From Peptostreptococcaceae bacterium (GTDB lineage: Bacteria; Bacillota; Clostridia; Peptostreptococcales; Anaerovoracaceae): a stretch of 64,000 bases of DNA. Within the stretch, counting starts at the first letter, position 1. Each line of letters begins with the position of its first letter. The stretch is from the NCBI GenBank assembly GCA_016650175.1, contig JAENWG010000001.1:1-64000 (forward strand), in the 5' to 3' direction. The position numbers and the translations under genes were made by a program. Positions 42,940 through 52,518 of the stretch are shown piece by piece. The notes under the pieces were generated by a model. That model saw only the letters and a list, made by a program, of their open reading frames with translations. It ran no database searches and had not been told where the DNA came from.

Positions 42940-43512
42940 ATGGCAGCGCCAAAAAATGATAACATACGCAATAGGATTTTAGATGTTGCTTCATGTATGC
43001 TACAGGAAAAATCTTTTAACAGTATTTCCCTATCTCAAATTGCAAAGAAAGCAGAGATATCTAAAGGAAGTATATATTACTATTACAATTCAAAGGATGA
43101 TTTACTTTATGATATTGCTGATATCTATTTAAGCCAACTTTACAGTGATTTATTAATTTGGGTTGATAACAAAGAAAAAGACACTTCCTTGCCTAGACTT
43201 TTATACTTTTCATTACATGGAGGTATCGAAGAACCTGAGAAGAATTTAAGACTTCATCTGGTAATGGATGCTATCGCTGGTAATGTTGAGATTACTGAAA
43301 AACTTAATAAAAAATATAAAGAATTTAAAGATATTTTTTCTGCTAAGATCATGGAAAGAATGGCAACCCCCGATTCCAAAAAAGCATCATATTACGGATG
43401 GTTACTTCTAACTATAATCGACGGAGTAGTAATTCAGAACCTACTTGGAAACAAAGAGCTGATAAACGAAGACTTTATAAATATGACAGTAGATTTAATC
43501 GAAAAAAATTAA
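42940..43512 (+). CDS. TetR/AcrR-family transcriptional regulator
   Basis: IRNRILDVASCMLQEKSFNSISLSQIAKKAEISKGSIYYYYNSKDDLLYDI. Confidence 0.94.
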   Translation: MAAPKNDNIRNRILDVASCMLQEKSFNSISLSQIAKKAEISKGSIYYYYNSKDDLLYDIADIYLSQLYSDLLIWVDNKEKDTSLPRLLYFSLHGGIEEPEKNLRLHLVMDAIAGNVEITEKLNKKYKEFKDIFSAKIMERMATPDSKKASYYGWLLLTIIDGVVIQNLLGNKELINEDFINMTVDLIEKN

Positions 43513-43532
43513 GCTCATAAAGGGCTTTTATA

Positions 43533-43855
43533 GGTTCTATAATAAATGTTGGGGTAACTGGTTAAATAGTTATTTCAACATTTTTAAGTTTTTGCAAAAA
43601 AAGATAAAAAGCATATTATGATTAGTTCTAAGCATATGGTGACAGCTTATTTATGTTTAAGGGCTTAAAGTGGTAGTCTATAAGTAAGATTTAAGCACAA
43701 ATTATGTGTTTTTTGTGAATATCTATTGACATATTAATAATAGGACTATATTATATAAGGTTATTAAAATTAAGATATATTATAAACTTAATACCCATTT
43801 TTAATAAAATGTGCTTTACACATAGAATAGGAGATTTGTATGAATACAAATCAAT
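43533..43855 (+). repeat. About 320-bp repeat copy 1: ISL3-like terminal sequence, promoter, leader and first codons of aspD
   Basis: GGTTCTATAATAAATGTTGGGGTAACTGGTTAAATAG...TTTGTATGAATACAAA recurs at 51971-52287. First ~90 nt essentially identical, remainder visibly similar. Confidence 0.9.
43726..43754 (+). promoter_or_regulatory. Sigma-A-type promoter of aspD
   Basis: TTGACA-N17-TATTAT; the repeat copy has TTGACA-N17-TAATAT. Confidence 0.75.
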
Positions 43856-45438
43856 ACGAAAAAAACTTAGAACAACTAGGTGCATTTGAAATTGCATCAA
43901 AAATGCTCAAGTTAGCGAAAAACAACGAAAATAACAATAGTTATCTGAATGCGGGACGTGGTAATCCAAATTGGATTAATACCCAGGCAAGACTTGCATT
44001 TCCAAGATTTATGGAATTTGGTGTTAAGGAGTCTGAAAGTACAATGCATGAAGACAATCTAGCCGGATACACTACACTGGAGGGAATTGCTGGCAGATTT
44101 GATGCTACTTTGGATTTAAGCAAGACAGAAGACGTTTTTATAAAGGAATCTCTAGATTATGCTGTTAATACCTTGGGTATTGACAGAGATGCCTTAGTGA
44201 AAGAGTTCACGGATGCAATAATCGGAAACAACTATCCGGTACCTTCCCGTTGCTTAGTTAACACAGAAAAGATAATCAATGCATATCTTCAAGATACCCT
44301 TTATAACGGTGTTCCTTTGGCAGATTCCACGCAGGTATTTCCTACAGAAGGCGGAACGGCGGCCATTTGTTATATTTTTAATTCTCTTAAAAAGAATAAT
44401 TTAATTAAAGAGGGGGATAAGATTGCCATTAACACGCCTATTTTCACCCCATATATACAAATCCCTAAGTTGACTACTTATGAAATGGTTGAAGTAAATT
44501 TGGTAGCGAGTGAAGAAAACAATTGGGAGGTTCCAGTGGATGCACTGGATGTTTTGGAAGACGAGAGTATTAAAGCATTCTTTTTAGTGAACCCATCTAA
44601 TCCAGGATCTCGAGCACTAGATAGTAGACTTCTAAAAAGAATTAAAAAAATCTGTGAAAAACGTAAGGATTTGATTATTATTACGGATGATGTTTATGGG
44701 ACATTTTCAGAGGATTTTCAAACTGTTTATTCCGTTGCCCCATATAATACCTTGCTTGTGTATTCATACTCTAAACTTTATGGATGTACGGGATGGCGCC
44801 TTGGATGCATAGCTATGAACAAAAAGAATGTTTTTGATGATTTGATTGCTCATTTGCCTGAAGAAAAATTAAAACTTCTTGATGAAGACTATGGCATCGT
44901 GACTTTAGAACCACGTACGCTTCCTTTTATTGACCGTTTAACTGCAGATAGTCGTTCAATAGGGCTTTATCATACTTCAGGGTTGTCTACACCGCAGCAG
45001 GCAATGATTGCTTTGTTTTCTTTGACACATTTGGTTTGTAATGACGGTGATAAATATATTGAATCCACTAAGAAAATTGTGGCTAAGCGTTATCATTTGC
45101 TCTTTGAAGAATTAGGAATCAAAGAGGATAACACTCGTGAAAATGCTAAGTACTATTCGCTCATTGATATTTATACTATAGCGGCACGTTTGTATGGTAA
45201 GGATTTGGAAATATATATGCGGAAAAATTTTGAAGAGATTGACTTCTTGTTGAATCTTGCCAAAGAAGAAGGCGTTGTCATTATGGAAGGTGTTGGATTT
45301 GCGGCACCAGCAGGAGTATTGAGAGTTTCTCATGCAAACCTAACAGATGATGCTTATATTAAGATTGCTAAACGCATAAAAGTATTATTAAAAGAATATA
45401 ATGATAAAATGAAGTCATCATTAGAATTGAGGGATTGA
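43840..45438 (+). CDS. aspD: Bifunctional aspartate aminotransferase / aspartate 4-decarboxylase
   Basis: Long PLP aminotransferase (532 aa): GRGNPNWINTQARLAF...IITDDVYGTFSEDF...YSYSKLYGCTGWRLG; ATG-adjacent to aspT. Confidence 0.93.
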   Translation: MNTNQYEKNLEQLGAFEIASKMLKLAKNNENNNSYLNAGRGNPNWINTQARLAFPRFMEFGVKESESTMHEDNLAGYTTLEGIAGRFDATLDLSKTEDVFIKESLDYAVNTLGIDRDALVKEFTDAIIGNNYPVPSRCLVNTEKIINAYLQDTLYNGVPLADSTQVFPTEGGTAAICYIFNSLKKNNLIKEGDKIAINTPIFTPYIQIPKLTTYEMVEVNLVASEENNWEVPVDALDVLEDESIKAFFLVNPSNPGSRALDSRLLKRIKKICEKRKDLIIITDDVYGTFSEDFQTVYSVAPYNTLLVYSYSKLYGCTGWRLGCIAMNKKNVFDDLIAHLPEEKLKLLDEDYGIVTLEPRTLPFIDRLTADSRSIGLYHTSGLSTPQQAMIALFSLTHLVCNDGDKYIESTKKIVAKRYHLLFEELGIKEDNTRENAKYYSLIDIYTIAARLYGKDLEIYMRKNFEEIDFLLNLAKEEGVVIMEGVGFAAPAGVLRVSHANLTDDAYIKIAKRIKVLLKEYNDKMKSSLELRD

Positions 45439-45440
45439 TT

Positions 45441-47105
45441 ATGTTAAATACATTTGGTAATTTCTTGATTGATAATGTAACAATTTCAATTTTTATTTGT
45501 TTGGCCCTTGGCTATGCCATTGGAAAACTTAGGATAAAATCTTTTAGCTTGGGTGCAACTGTGGGAACTCTGATTATTGGTTTAGTTGTTGGACAGGCTG
45601 GTGTATTTGATATCTCACCAGTTATAAAAACTATTTTCTTCAGTCTTTTCATTTTTGTTATTGGCTACGAGGTTGGTCCAGCCTTTGTTGACAGCTTGAA
45701 GAAATCGGGGATCAAGCTAGTTATTCATTCTGTCTTTTTCGCAGGATGCTCTCTAGCAGTTGCTCTGATATTGTTTAAGTCATTTGGCGTGAGCCCAGGC
45801 GAATCGGCTGGTATTGTAGCAGGAGCACTTACTCAATCCGCTGTTATTGGCACTGCTGCTTCTTCAATTATGAAACTTACAGGTTTGAGCCAAGCTGCTA
45901 AAATTGCCATGCAAACGCAGGTTGCTGTGGCGTATGCCTTAACCTATATTTTTGGAACAATAGGCCTTGTTATATTTCTTAAGAATATTGCGCCGAAGCT
46001 TCTAGGTATAGATTTAAAAGAAGCAACAAAGAAAAAAATTGAAAGTATCAATTTTAAAGATGATTCTTCAAAGAAGACGGTTATTAGTACAATAAAAATG
46101 AGGGCCTTTCTTATTAAAGAGAACTCGGTTTATATTGATAAGTCTGTTTCGAGTATTGAGGAGAAGTATAACAATAAATTAACCTTCGAAAGAATATTTC
46201 GAGGAGATAAAGAAATAGAGGTATCTCAGGATTTTCAATTTAAAGAAGATGATGTTGTTACCCTTATTGGTGATTTGACGAATATTGTTGCTTTTGAGCA
46301 AGGCCATCTTCAGGAAATGGCAGAAAATAAGTATAGAAATATTATTTTACAACAAAAGGATATTATCTTAACAAAGGTCTTTGAGCAATCTCATATTGAT
46401 GATTGTAGTATCAATAATATTATAATTGCATCTGCCTTGAGGAATGGAAAGCCTTTGGGCGATATCCACGATATGAAGAAGGGCGATACAATACGTCTTG
46501 TTGGACCAATGAATGCTTTAAGCAAGGTCGCTAAGGAATTTGGTTATGCAAGAAACACTGGTATTGATACTGATGTAAGTTTTATGTCAGTGGGCATCAT
46601 TCTTGGTTTACTATTGGGAATGCTAACGCTGACTGTTTTAAGTATTCCTATCACCCTTGGCGCAGGAGGAGGAGCATTATTTCTAGGGTTATTCTTTGGA
46701 TGGTATCAGTCAAAACATCCAAATATTGGTCATATTTCTCCATCAACTCGTTGGTTCTTAAAAAGTGTAGGTTTGAATACGTTTATTGCAATCGTTGGAA
46801 TCACTGCAGGAGCCAGCTTTGTTGGAGCGGTTCAATCCATGGGATACATGGTACTGATTATGGGAGCAGTCCTCTCAATCGTGCCACATGTTGTTTCCCT
46901 TTATTTTGGGAAATACGTTCTTAAATTAGATGCAATTGATATTATTGGAGGACAATGTGGAGCTGGTACAATCACTGCCGCCTTAAATGCGGTCACTGAT
47001 GAGACAGGTAGTAGTATTTTCGCATTAAGTTACACGCCGGGATATGCAGTCGGCAACGTTTTACTGACTGTCATGGGACCATTGGTAATAGCCTTAATGA
47101 TTTGA
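45441..47105 (+). CDS. aspT: Aspartate:alanine antiporter (AAE family)
   Basis: Duplicated YidE/YbjL-like membrane domains with a central TrkA-C region; IIGGQCGAGTITAALNAVTDETGSSIFALSYTPGYAVGNVLLT. Confidence 0.94.
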   Translation: MLNTFGNFLIDNVTISIFICLALGYAIGKLRIKSFSLGATVGTLIIGLVVGQAGVFDISPVIKTIFFSLFIFVIGYEVGPAFVDSLKKSGIKLVIHSVFFAGCSLAVALILFKSFGVSPGESAGIVAGALTQSAVIGTAASSIMKLTGLSQAAKIAMQTQVAVAYALTYIFGTIGLVIFLKNIAPKLLGIDLKEATKKKIESINFKDDSSKKTVISTIKMRAFLIKENSVYIDKSVSSIEEKYNNKLTFERIFRGDKEIEVSQDFQFKEDDVVTLIGDLTNIVAFEQGHLQEMAENKYRNIILQQKDIILTKVFEQSHIDDCSINNIIIASALRNGKPLGDIHDMKKGDTIRLVGPMNALSKVAKEFGYARNTGIDTDVSFMSVGIILGLLLGMLTLTVLSIPITLGAGGGALFLGLFFGWYQSKHPNIGHISPSTRWFLKSVGLNTFIAIVGITAGASFVGAVQSMGYMVLIMGAVLSIVPHVVSLYFGKYVLKLDAIDIIGGQCGAGTITAALNAVTDETGSSIFALSYTPGYAVGNVLLTVMGPLVIALMI

Positions 47106-47127
47106 TAATAATTTAAATAAATTTATT

Positions 47128-47165
47128 AAGCCTCTTAAGTTACTTAAAATGTGCACTTAAGGGGT
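47128..47165 (+). terminator. Putative terminator/hairpin after aspT
   Basis: CCTCTTAAGT...ACTTAAGGGG inverted repeat. Confidence 0.45.
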
Positions 47166-47174
47166 GGGGTGTTT

Positions 47175-47545
47175 GGTTTCTATAATACATGTTGAGGTAA
47201 CTGGTTAAAAAGAACATAACATATACTCTACTACTGCAATGAAATATATCAATTTAATATCATTTTCAAAGCCTAAGTTGCCAACGCAACTATCAATAGA
47301 TTGATATCGAGGAAATGCAGGAGCCAAAGGTTTCAATGTGTAATAACTGACCCTAAGAAGAAAAGGATATTAGATCTGCTACCAACTAGAAACTTAGATA
47401 AACTTAAAGAATGCTTTATGACATGCGACGACAGAAACAACGTTGAAATTGTAGTAATGAATATGAGTTCCCTGTTTAAATGAGTAGTAAATATCTATTT
47501 CTCAAAAGCAGATATCGTAGCAGCTAAGTATCATGTGATGATACA
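47175..47545 (+). mobile_element. ISL3-family transposase remnant (degenerate; includes ORF 47301..47483)
   Basis: End-like GGTTTCTATAATACATGTTGAGGTAACTGG, then sequence parallel to 53030-53340 (ACTGCAATGAAATAT...ATTAGATCTGCTACC...AAAGCAGATATCGTAGCAG). Confidence 0.75.
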
Positions 47546-47588
47546 AGATAGTAGTATAATTAATTGGAAATATAAAAGGAGATATATT

Positions 47589-49508
47589 ATGGATAAAAAA
47601 TTATCTAAAAATGCATATGGTGGCGTACCCGGTAAAGACTACGTTCCATACATTTCCGGTGGTTCTGATTCTGGTGGGAATTGGTTCGTATTAATACTTG
47701 GTATTCTTTTGGCTACACTATTCGCGGCATCCACTGCCTATTCAGGTATGAAATCAGGCCTTACGGTTGCGGCAGGTATACCTGGTGCCATAATAGGTTC
47801 AGCATTTATAGCAGCGTTTGCTAAACAAAAAGGAATTCTAGGAAAAAACCTAGTTCAAGGTATGTCAAGCGGTGGAGAAGCTGTTGCTAGTGGCATGATA
47901 TTCGTTTTGCCAGCAGTTTTGTTAATAGGTGCAGAAGTTTCTTTCATACAAAGTTTTGCTGTAGGTGTAGCTGGAGTTCTATTTGGCATAGGAATAGCTG
48001 CTATCGTTCACAATTACTTAATTGTTCAAGAGCACGGTGAATTAATGTATCCTGAATCAATGGCTATATCTGAAACCCTTGTTGCTTCAGAAGGTGCTAG
48101 AGAGTCAGTAATTAACATGGGAATAGGATTTGGAATAGGTGGTGTTCTAACTGTCTTGACTAGTCCGTTTTTAAATGTAGCTAACAATGTTATAAGTTAT
48201 GTAAATGAAACTTTTTTTAAGTTCAAATTTCAAGTTGAGGGCAGTCCTCTATTGTTAGGTATAGGGTTCATAGTTGGGATGAAGGTTTCTTTAACTATGT
48301 TTGTTGGGTCTATATTAGCTAACTTTGCTATTTTACCTTTGATAGGTTATTTCTCTGATCTTGGTGAAGGCGAGGCAACTGTATGGGATGATCCTAGTGT
48401 TGCAATAAACCTTATGCAAGTTTCAGATATATCTGGTAGTTATGTAAAGTATATTGGTGCTGGTATGATGCTTTCTGGTGGTCTAATCGGTGCTATTAAG
48501 CTTATGCCTACTATAGTTGTATCCATAAGAAAAACCTTCAATGCTAAATCTTCAAACAGTGATGAGAGTTCATCTTTTGGAAACTTAATATTAATAGGTG
48601 GCATAATAATATGTTTTGTGGCAGGTTTCTTAATATCTGGTGGGAATATACTAATGGCAATAATTGCTTCTATTTTATCATTAATCTTAGCATTTTTATT
48701 TGTCATAGTTTCTGGTCGTTTGACTGGCGTTATTGGCTGTTCAAACCTACCCGTTTCTGGTATGACAATAGCTTCCTTAGTTCTTGTAACATTATTATTT
48801 GTTATAATGGGATGGAAAAGTCCTGAAAATAACAAATCTTTACTTTTATTTGGTACATTTATTGTTACTGCAATATCTATTGGTGGTGGTTACAGTCAGT
48901 CGCAAAAAGTTGGTTTCATAATAGGGGGAAACAAAAATGAAATGCAAAAGTACTTTGGTATATCGGCCATAGTTGGTGTTGCCGTAGTTGTTGGTACTAT
49001 AATGGTGCTTTCTAGCAAACTTGCAATGACTGGCGATAATGTTCCATTTGCACTGCCTCAAGCTAATTTAATGTCGACGTTAACTTCTGGCATACTTTCA
49101 GGTGCGTTACCTTGGGTTATGATAATTACTGGTGCTGTAATGGGAGTTGTTATATTCTTATTAAAGCTTCCTGTAATGACAGTGGCTATAGGATTTTACC
49201 TACCAATATCTACAACTTCTATAATATTAATAGGCGCTTTAATTCGTTTATTTGTAGAAAAAACTTCTAAGTCTCCAGCAGAAAAAGATCTTAAAGTTTC
49301 AAATGGTATAAGTTTATCTGCGGGACTTGTTGCTGGTGGCTCTATACTAGGACTTATAGGAATAATACTTCATGTATCTGGTGTTTTAAAAGAAAACGCA
49401 CTAAGTGGATTTGCAGCTTCTAACGGAATGGCATACATTATGTTAGCAGTTCTTGTAGTCGCTACTATAATCCCTATTTTGAGGAGTAAAGTAAAAGATG
49501 CTAAATAA
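47589..49508 (+). CDS. OPT-family oligopeptide transporter
   Basis: ~16 TM-like segments; AYSGMKSGLTVAAGIPGAIIGSAF; GGEAVASGMIF; start at MDKKLSKNAYGG with an AAAAGGAG RBS. Confidence 0.92.
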   Translation: MDKKLSKNAYGGVPGKDYVPYISGGSDSGGNWFVLILGILLATLFAASTAYSGMKSGLTVAAGIPGAIIGSAFIAAFAKQKGILGKNLVQGMSSGGEAVASGMIFVLPAVLLIGAEVSFIQSFAVGVAGVLFGIGIAAIVHNYLIVQEHGELMYPESMAISETLVASEGARESVINMGIGFGIGGVLTVLTSPFLNVANNVISYVNETFFKFKFQVEGSPLLLGIGFIVGMKVSLTMFVGSILANFAILPLIGYFSDLGEGEATVWDDPSVAINLMQVSDISGSYVKYIGAGMMLSGGLIGAIKLMPTIVVSIRKTFNAKSSNSDESSSFGNLILIGGIIICFVAGFLISGGNILMAIIASILSLILAFLFVIVSGRLTGVIGCSNLPVSGMTIASLVLVTLLFVIMGWKSPENNKSLLLFGTFIVTAISIGGGYSQSQKVGFIIGGNKNEMQKYFGISAIVGVAVVVGTIMVLSSKLAMTGDNVPFALPQANLMSTLTSGILSGALPWVMIITGAVMGVVIFLLKLPVMTVAIGFYLPISTTSIILIGALIRLFVEKTSKSPAEKDLKVSNGISLSAGLVAGGSILGLIGIILHVSGVLKENALSGFAASNGMAYIMLAVLVVATIIPILRSKVKDAK

Positions 49509-49845
49509 CAACGAAGATGTTTTAAGTATAATATTTAGAGTATCTGACAATTTGGAGTATGAAGTAGATAAAAACAACATTGTGACTATACTTGAAAAAC
49601 AAGATCATAAGGTCCAAGAGTTTTTTAGAAAACTAAAATTCAAAATTCCAGAGTATAAAAAAACTTCTTTAGATGAATATGGAAGCTGTGTATTTTTACA
49701 AATAGATGGCAAGAAAACCATAAAAGATATTGGAGAAAGTCTAGAAGAAAAGTATGGTGATAAAGTTCATCCACTTTATGAAAGGATATTGTTGTTCTTA
49801 AACCATATCGATGTTAATTGTCACTATATTGAAAAAACAAATTAG
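49498..49845 (+). CDS. PqqD-family protein (RRE-like fold)
   Basis: LDEYGSCVFLQIDGKKTIKDIGESLEEKYGDKVHPLYERILLFLNHID matches the PqqD C-terminal pattern. Confidence 0.72.
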   Translation: MLNNNEDVLSIIFRVSDNLEYEVDKNNIVTILEKQDHKVQEFFRKLKFKIPEYKKTSLDEYGSCVFLQIDGKKTIKDIGESLEEKYGDKVHPLYERILLFLNHIDVNCHYIEKTN

Positions 49846-49938
49846 CAATAAGAAAATTTTACAAGAAATATATATTAAATATTTAAACAGTAGTGATTAG
49901 ATTACCTTTTAATGAGGCGATCAAAAGGAGAAAAAGTT

Positions 49939-51330
49939 ATGGAAATTAACGAAAAAATTGATAGCATGAAAGATGAATTAATAAGTGCTACTCAAAAAGT
50001 ATTAAAAATAAAAAGTGTACAAGATGATCCAAAACCAGGTATGCCGTTTGGAGAGGGAGTTTCTAATACACTAGATGCTGCTCTTGAAATTTCAAAGAAT
50101 CTTGGATTTAAAACTGTAAATGTTGATGGTTATGTTGGTTATGCAGAATATGGACAAGGAGAGGATTATGTTGGAATTCTTGGACATTTAGATGTTGTTC
50201 CTGAAGGGACTGGATGGAAGTATCCACCTTATGCTGCAGAAATTCATGATGGAAAATTATATGCAAGAGGATCTCTAGATGATAAAGGACCTATAATGGC
50301 ATCATTGTTTGGACTTAAAGCTATAATGGACTTAAAACTACCATTAACAAAAAAGGTTAGAGTTATTTTTGGAACAAATGAAGAAACTGGTTCTGCTGAA
50401 ATAGCACATTACTTAAAGAAAGAAAAATCACCTGTATCAGGATTTACACCTGATGCTGAATATCCAATAATCTATGCTGAAAAGGGACTTACTATTTTTG
50501 ATATAGTAAAAGAACTAAAGGTTAAACCTAATGGGCCAATAAGTATTAAATACATTAAAGGTGGGCTGAGACCTAACATGGTACCAGATTACACAGAAGC
50601 AGGAATCTTGACTGATGATAAGCCAGCGCTTATCAAGTCAGTGAAGGAATATGCTAAGAAAACAGGGTTTGATTTAAACGCTACAGATAACGGCAAAATG
50701 GTCATACTCAAATCAGTAGGTGTAGGTGCACATGGAAGTCTTCCTCAATTAGGCAAGAATGCTATTATGCAATTGTTTGATTTTTTAGGGAGCTTCAAAT
50801 TAGGAAAATGTGATATAGCTGAATTCATAGAATTTCTTAACAAAAACGTAGGATTCGATGTATATGGAGCTAAATTTGGAGTTGGACTTGAAGATAAGGA
50901 CTCTGGAAAACTTTCATTTAATGTTGGAGTAATCGACATGAACCAAGATAAGGTTACTATGACATTAAATTTAAGATATCCAGTAACATTTAAACTAGAT
51001 GACATGATGAAGCCTTTTAAGGAAAGAATTAAAGGTACAGGAATAACAATCGAAAATCTAGAACATCAAGCTCCTTTATTCTTTCCAAAAGATAATCCAT
51101 TAATAAAGACTTTGCAAAAGGTATATAAAGAGCAAACAGGCAAGGAACCTACATTACTTGCAATTGGTGGTGGTACTTATGCCAAAGAGATGGATAATAT
51201 AGTAGCATTTGGGCCAATATTCCCAGGGGAAGTAGACCTTGATCATCAAGTAAATGAGTATATTGAAGTTGAGAGCTTAGTAAAGAATGCAAAAATATAT
51301 GCTCATGCAATATATGAACTTGCAAAATAA
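49939..51330 (+). CDS. PepV/Sapep-family dipeptidase (M20), second paralogue
   Basis: GHLDVVPEGTGWKYPPYAAEI, ARGSLDDKGPIMA, NEETGSAEIA; start at MEINEKID. Confidence 0.93.
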   Translation: MEINEKIDSMKDELISATQKVLKIKSVQDDPKPGMPFGEGVSNTLDAALEISKNLGFKTVNVDGYVGYAEYGQGEDYVGILGHLDVVPEGTGWKYPPYAAEIHDGKLYARGSLDDKGPIMASLFGLKAIMDLKLPLTKKVRVIFGTNEETGSAEIAHYLKKEKSPVSGFTPDAEYPIIYAEKGLTIFDIVKELKVKPNGPISIKYIKGGLRPNMVPDYTEAGILTDDKPALIKSVKEYAKKTGFDLNATDNGKMVILKSVGVGAHGSLPQLGKNAIMQLFDFLGSFKLGKCDIAEFIEFLNKNVGFDVYGAKFGVGLEDKDSGKLSFNVGVIDMNQDKVTMTLNLRYPVTFKLDDMMKPFKERIKGTGITIENLEHQAPLFFPKDNPLIKTLQKVYKEQTGKEPTLLAIGGGTYAKEMDNIVAFGPIFPGEVDLDHQVNEYIEVESLVKNAKIYAHAIYELAK

Positions 51331-51373
51331 ATGGCACTAAGTGCTACAATTGTGTGTTGTCATAGCATAGAGA

Positions 51374-51611
51374 AACAGTTTTTCTGGAACTAGGCCATCT
51401 GGCAGTATGGGACCTACTAATTGTGAAAACTTCAGCTGGTACATTTACCTATGAAGTAAGAGGTACTCATATCTTCGATAAGGATGACAAGACGGTGATA
51501 GTACCAACAGAACATGCAGTCTTAACGGTTACCACCTGCTATTCATTCAATTATGTTGGTCTGGCTCCAAAAAAGTATATTGTATCTGCAGATCTAGTAG
51601 TGGATAAATGA
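51374..51611 (+). pseudogene. Sortase (class D-like) C-terminal remnant, copy 1
   Basis: Open frame upstream of the called ATG reads HRETVFLELGHLAVWDLLIVKTSAGTFTYEVRGTHIFDKDDKTVIVPTEHAVLTVTTCYSFNYVGLAPKKYIVSADLVVDK*, with TxTC and FNYVGxAPxRYIV-type sortase motifs. No N-terminal half or catalytic His segment. Confidence 0.85.
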
Positions 51612-51967
51612 AAATATAATGGGCAGTGTTTCTGCCTATTACCGATCTTTGAAATTAGTTGTGATATCTTTATAGTTATAAGATTCCGTACTATTCTGCA
51701 TTAATTGAATATCATCATTAAGAAAGGAGGTTACCATGCGTGGAGGTTTGGGTATAGTAGGAGTAATAGTAGTTGTTCTTATAGTCCTTTTTGTTCTGAA
51801 AATAATTTAGCAAAAAAATGATATGATGATATTACTGATGCAACAAAGTAGAAAGAAAAGAACAGCCAAGTATGGTAGGCGCAACGTTTATTAAATATGC
51901 AGCCTATATTATAATCCTGGTAGTAGTATTATATTTTTTAGTAAAGTATATTATTCCTATGATATAA
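51503..51967 (+). repeat. Sortase-tail/micro-peptide module, copy 1
   Basis: ACAGAACATGCAGTCTTAACGGTTACC...TATTATTCCTATGATATAATTC recurs at 52286-52853, with a ~125-nt deletion here relative to copy 2. Confidence 0.92.
51736..51810 (+). CDS. 24-aa hydrophobic micro-peptide, copy 1
   Basis: MRGGLGIVGVIVVVLIVLFVLKII* with AAGAAAGGAGG RBS; coding sequence identical to copy 2. Confidence 0.6.
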   Translation: MRGGLGIVGVIVVVLIVLFVLKII

Positions 51968-51970
51968 TTC

Positions 51971-52287
51971 GGTTCTATAATAAATGTTGGGGTAACTGGT
52001 TAAATAGTTATTTCAACATTTTTAAGTTTTTGCAAAAAAAGATAAAAAGCATATTATGAATACTAGGCATAGGGTGGCGGATTTTTATGTTTAAGGGCTT
52101 AAAGTAGTAGTCTATAAGTAAGATTTCAGTACAAATTATGTGTTTTTTGTGAATATCTATTGACAAATCAATAACAGGAGTATAATATAAATGGTTATCT
52201 TAAAATTTAAGATATACTATAAGTTAATATCCATTTTAATAGACTGTGCTTTGCATATAGAATAGGAGATTTGTATGAATACAAAGC
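51971..52287 (+). repeat. About 320-bp repeat copy 2: ISL3-like end plus aspD-type promoter, leader and start codon
   Basis: Matches 43533-43855; diverges right after ATGAATACAAA. Confidence 0.9.
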
Positions 52288-52394
52288 AAACAGAACATGC
52301 AGTCTTAACGGTTACCATCTGCTATTCATTCAATTATGTTTGTCTGGCTTCAGTAAGGTATATTGTATCTGCAGATCTAGTAGTAGATAAATGA
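52275..52394 (+). pseudogene. Chimeric 39-aa ORF: aspD start codons fused in frame to the sortase C-terminus (copy 2)
   Basis: MNTKQTEHAVLTVTICYSFNYVCLASVRYIVSADLVVDK*; the first residues parallel aspD MNTNQ, the rest the sortase tail. Confidence 0.85.
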
Positions 52395-52518
52395 AAATAT
52401 AATGGGCAGTGTTTCTGCCTATTACCGATCTTTGAAATTAGTTGTGATATATTTATAGTTATAAGATACCGTACTATTCTGGATTAATTGAATATTATCA
52501 TTAAGAAAGGAGTTTGCC

